Source of the DNA: an uncultured Lacticaseibacillus sp.
GTDB lineage: Bacteria > Bacillota > Bacilli > Lactobacillales > Lactobacillaceae
Assembly: GCA_934339215.1 (NCBI GenBank)
Contig: CAKRHU010000002.1
Span: 1-22,874 of the forward strand
Direction of reading: 5' to 3'
Length of the DNA: 22,874 nt
Made by a program: the position numbers and the translations under genes. Below are positions 16,017 to 22,874 of this stretch, in pieces. Position 1 is the first letter of the stretch; every line of letters starts with the position of its first letter. The notes under the pieces were generated by a model that made no database searches, was not told the DNA's origin, and saw only the letters and a list, made by a program, of their open reading frames with translations.

Positions 16017-17796
16017 ACGCAATACTTATGATGTCGACGAAGCAGAAAATGATCGCTTTAACTGGCATGACTATGCCAGATTGGGGCATTATTTAAAGCC
16101 TTACCGCTTGAAACTATTGTTAGCGTTGGGGTCCATTTTGATCGGGAATGTCGCCTTGATCTTAGGCCCGTATTTAATGAAGTTGGCGATCGATTCGGAT
16201 ATCCCCCAGCACAACTTAAAGGCTCTGATCGGCTTATCTGGAATTTTTCTGGTGAGCTTGATCGCCGCCTTTGGCTGTTATCGCTACCGGATCTGGACCA
16301 TCACGGAAGTCGGCCAGGACTTACTCAAAGACATGCGCCGTGATGTCTTCACCCATTTGCAAACGCTGCCGAACAGCTATTTTGATTCGCGCCCACATGG
16401 CAAAATTTTGATCCGGGTGGTCAACTACATCAACACCCTGTCGGATCTATTGAGTAATGGCTTGATCAATTTGATTTCAGATCTATTGAACTTGGTGATC
16501 ACCTTGATTTTCATGATCGCCATCGACTGGCGCTTGACGCTTTATTCCATGGCGCTGATCCCGATTTTGATCATTTGGACTTATGCCATTCAAAAAAAGC
16601 AAGCTGTGGCGTTTGCGGCGCTATCCAATAAGCAATCCAACTTGAATGCTTATATTCATGAAGGGATCGCTGGTATCAAAGTGACGCAAGATTTTGCCCA
16701 AGAGCACACTGCCATCGGTCATTTTGACCATGTCGCCGAAGAAAACCGCCAAGCTTATATGCGGGCCGTACATGTGCAATACGCGTTGTCGCCTGGGGTC
16801 AACAATATTGCCACAATGACCACCGCGTTGATTTATTATGTCGGCATCCAACATGTCGGTGTGGTCGTGACCACCGGGACTTTGATTGCTTTTCTCGGGT
16901 ATATCAACAACTTCTGGAATCCAGTGATCAACATCGGCAATTTCTACAATTCATTGATCACCGCCACTGCCTATCTAGCACGAATCTTTGAATTGCTCGA
17001 TGAAAAGCCGGCAGTGGCTGACGCCCCAGATGCCTTTGAACTGCCACCGATCCATGGGGATGTCCAGTTCAATGATGTGTCTTTTGCTTATGCACCAGAT
17101 GAGCCAACGATTTTACATCACGTCAGCTTCCATGCCCAACCTGGTGAAACCATCGCCTTAGTTGGCCCGACTGGCGCTGGGAAGTCGACAATCATCAACT
17201 TATTGTCGCGATTTTACAACGTCTCTGCTGGCACGATCGCCATTGATGGCGTCAATATCGATCGCGTCACGCTAGCTTCTTTGCGGGCCCAAATGGGGGT
17301 CATGCTACAAGATACTTTTATTTTTTCTGGGACGATTGCGGAAAATATTCGCTATGGCCGCTTAGATGCCAGTGATGCCGCCTTACAAAAAGCGGCCCAA
17401 ATCGCTCGCGCTGACGATTTTATTCAAACCTTGCCTGACGGCTATGCCACCCAGATTCAAGAACGCGGCGCCAGTTTAAGCGCTGGCCAGCGGCAACTCA
17501 TTGCTTTTGCACGCACGATTTTAGCTGATCCCAAGATATTGATCTTAGATGAAGCAACTGCGGCCATTGATACCCATACCGAACAGCTTTTACAAGCAGG
17601 ACTACAAGGCTTGTTGAAAGGTCGCACCAGCTTTATCGTGGCCCACCGTCTCTCCACGATCCGCAATGCCGATAAAATTCTGGTGATCGATCACGGGCAA
17701 ATCGTTGAAGCAGGCAATCATGACACGTTAATGACGAAACACGGCGCGTATTTTGCGTTGTATGACGCGCAAATGCGCATGTTAAAACAAAGCTGA
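16009..17796 (+). CDS. Heterodimeric ABC exporter, catalytic-site subunit
   Basis: This 595-residue partner subunit has a six-helix membrane domain (about residues 30-330) and an ATPase domain with Walker A GPTGAGKST (386-394) and canonical Walker B glutamate E515 in LILDEATAAID. Its signature is altered to LSAGQ (490-494). The altered signature faces the degenerate Walker B site of the other subunit, so the two changes agree and define a single asymmetric transporter. TTG at 16009 is chosen as start: GGAGG (15996-16000) is 8 bases upstream and the TTG overlaps the previous stop. A GTG at 16000 shares a base with the ribosome site, and any longer reading lies inside the previous gene. The GH2 gene begins 9 bp after the stop. 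Confidence 0.9.
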   Translation: MAKRNTYDVDEAENDRFNWHDYARLGHYLKPYRLKLLLALGSILIGNVALILGPYLMKLAIDSDIPQHNLKALIGLSGIFLVSLIAAFGCYRYRIWTITEVGQDLLKDMRRDVFTHLQTLPNSYFDSRPHGKILIRVVNYINTLSDLLSNGLINLISDLLNLVITLIFMIAIDWRLTLYSMALIPILIIWTYAIQKKQAVAFAALSNKQSNLNAYIHEGIAGIKVTQDFAQEHTAIGHFDHVAEENRQAYMRAVHVQYALSPGVNNIATMTTALIYYVGIQHVGVVVTTGTLIAFLGYINNFWNPVINIGNFYNSLITATAYLARIFELLDEKPAVADAPDAFELPPIHGDVQFNDVSFAYAPDEPTILHHVSFHAQPGETIALVGPTGAGKSTIINLLSRFYNVSAGTIAIDGVNIDRVTLASLRAQMGVMLQDTFIFSGTIAENIRYGRLDASDAALQKAAQIARADDFIQTLPDGYATQIQERGASLSAGQRQLIAFARTILADPKILILDEATAAIDTHTEQLLQAGLQGLLKGRTSFIVAHRLSTIRNADKILVIDHGQIVEAGNHDTLMTKHGAYFALYDAQMRMLKQS

Positions 17797-17805
17797 GGTG
17801 CTCAA

Positions 17806-19512
17806 ATGATTCCACGTCCTGAATTTCCTGAACCTTTAATGCAACGCAATCCTTGGCAAAATTTGAATGGGCTTTGGCAATTTGAAGTCGACGCCGGTGG
17901 CAATGGATTAGATTGTGAGTGGCAAAACCGCACCGATTTCTCACAGACGATTTTGGTGCCTTATCCGCCAGAAAGCCATCTCAGCGGCATTCATCACCTT
18001 GGTTTTATGCCTTGGGTCTGGTATCGCCGCACCTTTGATCTCGCCGAGCAACCCGATGGTTTATTGCGCTTGCATTTCGGTGCCGTGGACTACCACGCAT
18101 CGGTTTGGATCAATGGGGAGCTCGTCGGTGAACATGCTGGTGGTTATGTCCCGTTTACCTTAGAAATTGCCGCTGTCGTGCATCCTGGACAAAATACGAT
18201 CGTCGTATGTGCTCACGATGATTGTCGAAGCGGCTTGCAGCCCAGCGGCAAACAAAGTCGTACCGTCCAATCACGCGGGGCTGAATATACACGTACCACC
18301 GGCATCTGGCAAACAGTGTGGCTAGAATGGTTACCGCCAACTCATATTGAATCAGTTCATTATAGTTGCGACATTCATGCGCCTAGTGTCACCTTGTCGC
18401 TGCAAACTGCCGGTCAAGCCAGCTTATCGATCAACATCTATCACGATCATCAACTGGTTGGCCATAGCGATCAAGCCCTCAGTGGACCGCTGACAACGGT
18501 AACGATCCCGTTGCGGGTCAAGGCGCTGTGGACCATCGGGGATGGCCAATTGTATACCGTCGAGCTTCAATATGGTGATGATCATGTGCAAAGTTATTTT
18601 GGGCTGCGCGAGGTGCACTTTGATCAAATGCGCTTTATGCTCAATGATCAACCGGTCTTTCAACGGTTGGTGCTTGATCAAGGCTATTATCCTGAAGGCG
18701 TCTACACTGCGCCAACAGACGCCGATTTCATCAAAGACATTCACCTCACCCAACAACTCGGATTTAATGGGGCCCGCCTTCACCAAAAAATCGTCGATCC
18801 GCGTTTGTTGTATCACTGCGATCAACTCGGCTTAATGGTGTGGGCAGAGATGCCTAGCTGGGGGTTGGATCTGACTACCCCGGCAGGTTTATTAGCCCTA
18901 CTGCCTGAATGGGAAGCTGCCATCAAGCGTGATCAAAACCACCCTAGCATTATCACCTGGTGTCCCTTTAACGAAACGTGGGATGATGCCCAACACCGCC
19001 CACAAAATCTTGACGCGGTACAGCTTGTTTATCACACCACCAAACAACTGGATGCCACTCGTCCAGTCGTCGATACCAGCGGCCATTATCATCGCGAGAC
19101 TGATTTTTACGACGTGCATGATTATACGCAAGATGCCAAGGTATTTGCGAACCATTTTAATCGTGAACTCGCTAAAAATGGCGTCTGCTATGATGAACAT
19201 GATGCGCGTCAACACTACCAAAAAGGCTTGCCAGTTGCCGTCAGTGAATACGGTGGAATCAAATGGGCGCCTGATGCTGATGATCCACAAGCTTGGGGCT
19301 ATGGCCAACCCGCCTCACCAAAAGCGTTCGTGCATCAGTACCAGCAATTGACCCAAATATTGTTAGCGGCGCCGCAATTGTTTGGCTTTTGCTATACGCA
19401 ACTTTATGATGTCGAACAAGAACGTACTGGATTATTAGATGCTCATCGGCGGCCAAAGTTTGATCTCAGCGGCATCACTCAAATCAATCAGCAACCGGTT
19501 TTGAGTGAATAA
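17806..19512 (+). CDS. GH2 family beta-glycosidase (beta-galactosidase / beta-mannosidase type)
   Basis: This 568-residue retaining beta-glycosidase has the GH2 order: sugar-binding jelly roll (about 1-175; NPWQNLNGLWQFEVD at 15-29), immunoglobulin-like domain (about 180-270) and catalytic barrel (about 275-560). The acid/base is E390 in WCPFNETWDD and the nucleophile is E481 in VSEYGG. It is short for GH2, lacking the extra C-terminal domains of LacZ-type enzymes, and has no signal peptide. The start is preceded by GAGGTG and lies 9 bp behind the exporter. In this setting it could remove beta-1,4-galactose from complex glycan arms, or the core beta-mannose from GlcNAc; the sequence does not separate these or a beta-glucuronidase activity. 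It closes the coherent glycan locus. Confidence 0.88.
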   Translation: MIPRPEFPEPLMQRNPWQNLNGLWQFEVDAGGNGLDCEWQNRTDFSQTILVPYPPESHLSGIHHLGFMPWVWYRRTFDLAEQPDGLLRLHFGAVDYHASVWINGELVGEHAGGYVPFTLEIAAVVHPGQNTIVVCAHDDCRSGLQPSGKQSRTVQSRGAEYTRTTGIWQTVWLEWLPPTHIESVHYSCDIHAPSVTLSLQTAGQASLSINIYHDHQLVGHSDQALSGPLTTVTIPLRVKALWTIGDGQLYTVELQYGDDHVQSYFGLREVHFDQMRFMLNDQPVFQRLVLDQGYYPEGVYTAPTDADFIKDIHLTQQLGFNGARLHQKIVDPRLLYHCDQLGLMVWAEMPSWGLDLTTPAGLLALLPEWEAAIKRDQNHPSIITWCPFNETWDDAQHRPQNLDAVQLVYHTTKQLDATRPVVDTSGHYHRETDFYDVHDYTQDAKVFANHFNRELAKNGVCYDEHDARQHYQKGLPVAVSEYGGIKWAPDADDPQAWGYGQPASPKAFVHQYQQLTQILLAAPQLFGFCYTQLYDVEQERTGLLDAHRRPKFDLSGITQINQQPVLSE

Positions 19513-19980
19513 TCAATTGAAGGTGGGGCATGCCTATAGTAGGCCGACTTCAATACTTTCAAATCTATTTTTACAAATATTGCGCCGAACCCGTCTTCAC
19601 CACATGATAAGCTAGAATGTAGTTGGGGGATGCCTATGCCACCGACTCAGGCCATGGATGGAACTTGGTCTGCTCCTATGTTTAATCACTACATCTGGTC
19701 ATCTTCACCATATGCATATGCCCGTTTTACGCTTAACGTTGCCGCTCGGTGACGTTATTTTTTTGACGCTGCTAGTCTTGGCGGTCGAGTACCGCTTTGA
19801 TGCGACATACCAGGCATGCGCGCCATCAGCAACAATCGACACCGAAACTCCGATGGGTGCAGTTATGTCAATTACAGCGGATCGATGTTTATATGGGGTT
19901 GTTTATTCAAGTGACGCCGACTAACATTTGCATGACTGCGACGCATTGACAATCACTGAATGCCCATTTACGATTGCGAC
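19513..19980. other. Gene-poor, probably degraded stretch
   Basis: These 468 bases contain no gene I can recognise. A plus-strand frame of 88 codons (19658-19924) has one hydrophobic segment but no ribosome site and no family resemblance. A shorter frame begins at 19630 behind GGGGG and stops after 40 codons. A 12-of-13 base match, GGGG(C/G)ATGCCTAT, occurs at 19525 and 19625, exactly 100 bp apart. The base texture is unlike the dense operons to the left, in keeping with decayed intergenic DNA. Confidence 0.5.
19516..19554 (+). terminator. Possible weak terminator after GH2 gene
   Basis: ATTGAAG (19516-19522) pairs with CTTCAAT (19548-19554), with an interrupted inner stem of two or three pairs. 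It starts just after the GH2 stop. There is no immediate T-run; a short one occurs about 10 bases later, so efficiency is doubtful. Confidence 0.35.
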
Positions 19981-20559
19981 ATGAGATATAAAGATAAAAA
20001 CAAAATCAAAGCCTTACATCAAGCCGTCATCGATATTATTTACTTCAATGGTTACTAAAATCTCAGTGTGGCCAATATTGCCAAGCGCGCCGGCGTGTCG
20101 GTGGCAACTTTATATGTTTACTATGCTGATAAACAAGCGATGCTCAGTGCGGTTTATCTAGAAATTAAAGCCTTATTTGACGATGATCTAATGCAACCAC
20201 AAGGCGGCAGTCTGAGTTTAGAAACCTGCTTAAAGCTGACATTGCGGACATATGCACGCTTGATCTGCGCCCATCCTAAAGAAGCGGCTGTGATGCAGAT
20301 CTTCAACCATAATCCCGAACTCGTGACTGCCGAAACCTTCCAGTTGGCCATGGCTCATGCCAAACCTTTACAGGATCTGTACCAACAAGGCGTTCAAACT
20401 GGTATTTTGCGCGATACTGCACCTGAAATTCTGATCGCATTTTCCTTTAGTGCCTTTGATTCCTTGCAGGAAAGGCGTTCCCGCGACCAGCAATTGCTTT
20501 CAGAAGTTGAAATTGAAACGATAATAGAAATGTCATGAGCCGCTTGCCGAAAAAATTAA
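19981..20559 (+). pseudogene. TetR/AcrR-family regulator, two in-frame nonsense codons
   Basis: Reading from the ATG at 19981 gives a TetR-type N-terminus (KIKALHQAVIDIIYFNGY), then TAA at 20056-20058, then the same frame continues without shift through the helix-turn-helix (LSVANIAKRAGVSVATLYVYYADKQAML) and a typical ligand-binding domain. A second stop, TGA at 20536-20538, falls where relatives usually have tryptophan (EMSW); reading through gives a natural end at 20559. CAA to TAA and TGG to TGA would explain both, each a single C-to-T type transition. Translation could restart at GTG 20068, but that product would lack the first helix of the DNA-binding domain. No ribosome site is visible before 19981. 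It probably once controlled the dehydrogenase gene downstream. Confidence 0.8.
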
Positions 20560-20632
20560 TTTATCCCCGACAGCCCTTGACCCTACAAGGATGCCGGCAC
20601 CATGCTGATTAACTTTTCAAAACCCATTGTGA

Positions 20633-20660
20633 TTGAATGTCCATTTAATTAAGCTATGCT
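20633..20660 (+). promoter_or_regulatory. Promoter of the dehydrogenase gene, with downstream palindrome
   Basis: TTGAAT (20633-20638) and TATGCT (20655-20660) are separated by 16 bp. Eleven bases later GGCACAA-ATCA-TTGTGTC (20671-20688) forms a small palindrome followed by TTTT. It could be an operator for the decayed TetR protein or a weak hairpin in the leader. Confidence 0.4.
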
Positions 20661-20736
20661 TTGTTCCCAAGGCACAAATCATTGTGTCTTTTATCTCGAT
20701 TTATAAAAGAACGGGTATTAACTAAAGGAGATCATC

Positions 20737-21034
20737 AAGACAAAAATCGCAATCATTACTGGCGCCTCCAGTGGCATGGGCCATGCGACTGCCTTGCACT
20801 TACAACAAGCTGGCTACCAAGTCTTTGCCGGCGCCCGGCGCGTCGAACGCATGGCTGACCTAGCTGCTTGTGGCATCGACATTCACGTTTTAGACGTCAC
20901 CGATACCCAATCAAATCAAACGTTCATTGACCATGTCTTACGCACGGCTGGGCGGATCGATGTGTTGATCAATAATGCCGGGTATGGGTCTTTTGGCGCG
21001 ATTGAAGATGTGCCGATTGCAGAAGCCCAGCGCC
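20737..21034 (+). pseudogene. Short-chain dehydrogenase/reductase, start codon lost and 3' end missing
   Basis: The frame encodes the N-terminal Rossmann half of an SDR oxidoreductase: TGASSGMG (coenzyme-binding glycines), a GARR strand end suggesting NADP preference, LDVTD, and NNAG. A good ribosome site AAAGGAG lies 6 bases before codon 20737, but that codon is AAG (followed by ACAAAAATC) instead of ATG, so initiation is lost unless this is a sequencing error. The next ATG, at 20776, would remove most of the coenzyme-binding motif. Recognisable SDR sequence stops at GAIEDVPIAEAQR (about 21033); the catalytic YxxxK is absent. The frame then runs to 21126 through the antisense of the neighbouring ATPase gene. 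Confidence 0.85.
21025..21034. other. Rearrangement junction with microhomology
   Basis: SDR coding sequence from the left and MglA-type ATPase coding sequence from the right (opposite strand) both end inside GCCCAGCGCC. These bases can be read as part of either gene, so they are a roughly 10-bp microhomology at the join. Both genes lose their 3' ends here. Confidence 0.7.
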
Positions 21035-21913
21035 GACTAAGCCATACAAGCCGAAGAGCTCACCTTTACCCACATCAAATGAAATATCTTGCAAATGCGG
21101 TTCAAACTTGGTGGAAATATTTTTGACTTGAAGCACCGTGTCGCCGACCACATTATCCAGTGGCGGGAAGCGGTTATCCAACGAGCGTCCGACCATGGCG
21201 GTGATCAATTCGTTCATGGTCGTGTCTTTAGTTTGTTTGGTCGCCACCAAATGCCCATCTCGTAAAACTGAGATCTCATCGCAAATTTCAAACACTTCAT
21301 CCATTTTATGGGAGATATAAATCAATGCGATGCCTTGTTTGCGCAACATGCGCATCATTTCAAACAACTTTTGCACTTCAGCGCCCATTAAACTGGACGT
21401 CGGCTCGTCTAATACGATCACTTTGGCGTTATAGGAAATGGCTTTGGCGATTTCACACATTTGCCGCTGCGAAACCGACATATTGCGCATCGGCTGGGTC
21501 AAATTTACCGTCATCCCCAATTTGCGGAACAGTTCTGACGCTTCTTTTTTCATGCGGCGTTCATCGATGATCCCAGCCGCGTTTACCGGATAGCGACCTA
21601 AAAATAAGTTATCGACCACAGAACGCTCCAAAGCTTGGTTGAGTTCTTGGTGCACCATGGCGATCCCATTTTCCAAGGCGTCTTTAGGCCCGGAGAAACT
21701 GACTTCGCGACCGTCTAGGAACACTTGGCCTTCGTCTTTTTGGAAGGTGCCGAAGATACATTTCATCATGGTGGACTTACCGGCGCCATTTTCACCCATT
21801 AAACCCATGACGGAGCCTGGTTTAACATCCATGTCGATATGATCGAGCACCCGGTTGCGGCCGAAGGATTTGCTCAAGCCGCGGATCGATAATGCCATGT
21901 TTGCTGCTGTCAT
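21026..21913 (-). pseudogene. MglA/RbsA-type sugar ABC ATPase, truncated after first nucleotide-binding domain
   Basis: The first 296 residues of a tandem-domain sugar importer ATPase (normally about 500) are present. Domain 1 is complete: Walker A GENGAGKST (40-48), signature-like MSVSQRQ (145-151), Walker B VIVLDEPTSS (164-173) and switch histidine in YISHKMDEVFEICD. Domain 2 begins at about 258 and stops inside its own Walker A at GLVGAG, where relatives continue RTE. After that the frame carries 18 foreign residues (antisense of the dehydrogenase gene) to a stop at 20971-20969. The start at 21913 has AAGGAG 9 bases upstream; the longer frame from 21985 runs through the intergenic hairpin. 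The gene follows an MglB-like binding-protein gene. A domain-1-only product is unlikely to work, so the importer is probably dead unless the junction is an assembly fault. Confidence 0.88.
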
Positions 21914-21950
21914 ATTTTCACACTCCTTGTCCATCAACCGCAACAACAAA

Positions 21951-22009
21951 ACAACTCCCGGTGCGAGCTCCGCCGATACCAGCAAAAAGCTCTGATCACC
22001 TGGAGTTGT
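21951..22009 (-). terminator. Large intercistronic hairpin between mglB-like and mglA-like genes
   Basis: ACAACTCCAGGTG (22009-21997) pairs with CACCGGGAGTTGT (21963-21951), 12 of 13 positions, with an inner AGAGCT/AGCTC stem. In the leftward direction it ends GTTGTTTTGTTGTT, a U-rich tail. Partial termination behind the binding-protein gene would give more binding protein than ATPase. Confidence 0.6.
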
Positions 22010-22022
22010 CGACGACTGATGG

Positions 22023-22874
22023 TTATTGGTTCAAGATGCTCGTGTAACTGGAGCCGTTATCGGTTTTCACCATGTTGATCGCAAAGGCATCGTATTCAGA
22101 TGGGTTACCTAAACGGTTGGTGATGTTGGATTCAGTTTGGCCGTCGCCGCCGATGAATTCGACTTTAAGGTTCAACAATTTGTCATACTTCTTCAGCAAT
22201 GGTTGGTAAGTGGAGCCTAAGAAGTTATCAGAAGAGTTGTAAATATCCAGCCAAACTTTCTTTTCTGGAGACTTCTTGGTATCCAATTGATGGGATACTG
22301 ATTCCGCGATCTTGGTGGAATCGGTGAAGTCTTTGTAGTTTTCAGCAGTGACAGAGACGTTCATCGCATAATAAGAGCGTTGCTTCTTGTTATAAACATA
22401 AGTGTCTTTGCCTAAAACGTTCCCAGCAGAATCTTTAGTGCCGATCCCAGTGTCTGCTTTCACGCCATCCAAGGAGTTCCGCAAGACGCGCAAGGTCAAG
22501 TAAGCTTGCACGTCAGCGTGTTGAGAAACCGTGCCGCCGTAGCCTTCTGCGATCGCAGCCACAGCGTCAGAGTTGGCATCATAACCAAATGTTGGCACTT
22601 TGTTTTCTTTGGACCAGGAGTTAAACATCGACATGCCCATGCCATCGTTGTTGGAAGCGATGACGTCGATTTGTTTGCCAAAGCTAGAAGCCCAAGTGCC
22701 GATAGTGTTGCCGGCAGTGGCCGCATCCCAAGTGGCACCAGAGTTGTTCTTCATTTCTTGAGAAGCCAGTTCGCGGATCTTGTAAGTTTTACCGTTAACT
22801 TTAATTGAGGAATCCTTGACTGCTTTAGCCTTACCGTCAGTGTTCGTCCCAACTGGTGCGGAGTTCACGGCACC
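22023..22874 (-). CDS. Sugar ABC transporter substrate-binding protein, MglB-like (5' end outside window)
   Basis: The C-terminal 283 residues of a type-1 periplasmic-binding-fold protein are present; the frame is open to the right edge, so signal peptide and first lobe start are missing. VIASNNDGMGMSMFNSW and VPTFGYDANSDAVAAIAEG correspond to the galactose/methyl-galactoside-binding (MglB) pattern. An inserted, strongly charged segment and a late NITNRLGNPSEYDAFAINMV portion make it larger than E. coli MglB. The GTG at 22868 is inside the gene and is not a start. It is the leading gene of the broken sugar importer operon, 109 bp before the truncated ATPase, with a hairpin in the gap. The sugar is not provable from this part; galactose is a family-based guess. 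Confidence 0.82.
   Translation of the reverse strand, partial: GAVNSAPVGTNTDGKAKAVKDSSIKVNGKTYKIRELASQEMKNNSGATWDAATAGNTIGTWASSFGKQIDVIASNNDGMGMSMFNSWSKENKVPTFGYDANSDAVAAIAEGYGGTVSQHADVQAYLTLRVLRNSLDGVKADTGIGTKDSAGNVLGKDTYVYNKKQRSYYAMNVSVTAENYKDFTDSTKIAESVSHQLDTKKSPEKKVWLDIYNSSDNFLGSTYQPLLKKYDKLLNLKVEFIGGDGQTESNITNRLGNPSEYDAFAINMVKTDNGSSYTSILNQ

Noticed and set aside
18424..19351. Several 97-140-codon frames on both strands within the GH2 gene
   Set aside because: They overlap one another and the conserved GH2 catalytic motifs; none has a ribosome site or family features.
19658..19924. 88-codon plus-strand frame with a hydrophobic segment
   Set aside because: No ribosome site, no recognisable family, in DNA that looks decayed; mentioned in the gene-poor stretch but not called as a gene.
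20969..21025. Foreign 18-residue tail of the truncated ATPase as a functional domain
   Set aside because: It is simply the antisense of the dehydrogenase gene beyond the junction.

Overview
The window looks like chromosomal DNA from a lactic acid bacterium of the Lactobacillaceae with mid-range GC. The basis is strong AGGAGG-type ribosome sites, a Gram-positive lipoprotein signal, cre-like CcpA sites, an occasional TTG start, and glycan-utilisation genes of the kind lactobacilli and streptococci carry. The species cannot be named from the sequence alone.

Bases 1-19512 form one coherent locus for importing and dismantling mannose-rich glycans. The leftmost operon (minus strand, 3873 to beyond 1) encodes two sugar-ABC permeases, a lipoprotein solute-binding protein and, after two tandem hairpins, a GH13 alpha-glucosidase cut by the window edge. 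No ATPase is encoded with it. A second minus-strand operon (10039 to 4229) encodes a GH125 exo-alpha-1,6-mannosidase, a GH38 alpha-mannosidase and a GH20 beta-hexosaminidase. Divergent from it on the plus strand are a GntR/LacI-type regulator and a GH92 alpha-1,2-mannosidase (10162-13241). Next come a convergent AraC-type regulator (14117-13281) and a plus-strand operon with a heterodimeric ABC exporter and a GH2 beta-glycosidase (14280-19512). No enzyme carries a visible signal peptide, so the glycan is probably imported intact and trimmed in the cytoplasm. The enzyme set (GH92, GH38, GH125, GH20, Ngt-like importer) closely matches the CcpA-controlled complex N-glycan degradation system of Streptococcus pneumoniae. 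Here transporter and enzymes are in one place, under different regulators, with extra GH13 and GH2 enzymes and an exporter.

Regulation can partly be read from the DNA. The ABC-importer promoter has two identical 10-bp direct repeats exactly 20 bp apart and ending 3 bp before the -35 box, the layout expected for an AraC-family activator. The divergent GH125/gntR promoter region has a near-consensus cre and an inverted repeat over the -10 box, suited to CcpA and the GntR-type repressor.

From 19513 to the end the DNA is degraded and unrelated. It holds a gene-poor stretch, a TetR gene with two nonsense codons, a short-chain dehydrogenase gene with no start codon and no 3' end, and a head-on junction at about 21025-21034 that also truncates an MglA-type sugar ABC ATPase. 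The MglB-like binding-protein gene behind that ATPase runs off the right edge. The junction has about 10 bp of microhomology and is either a real rearrangement or an assembly chimera.
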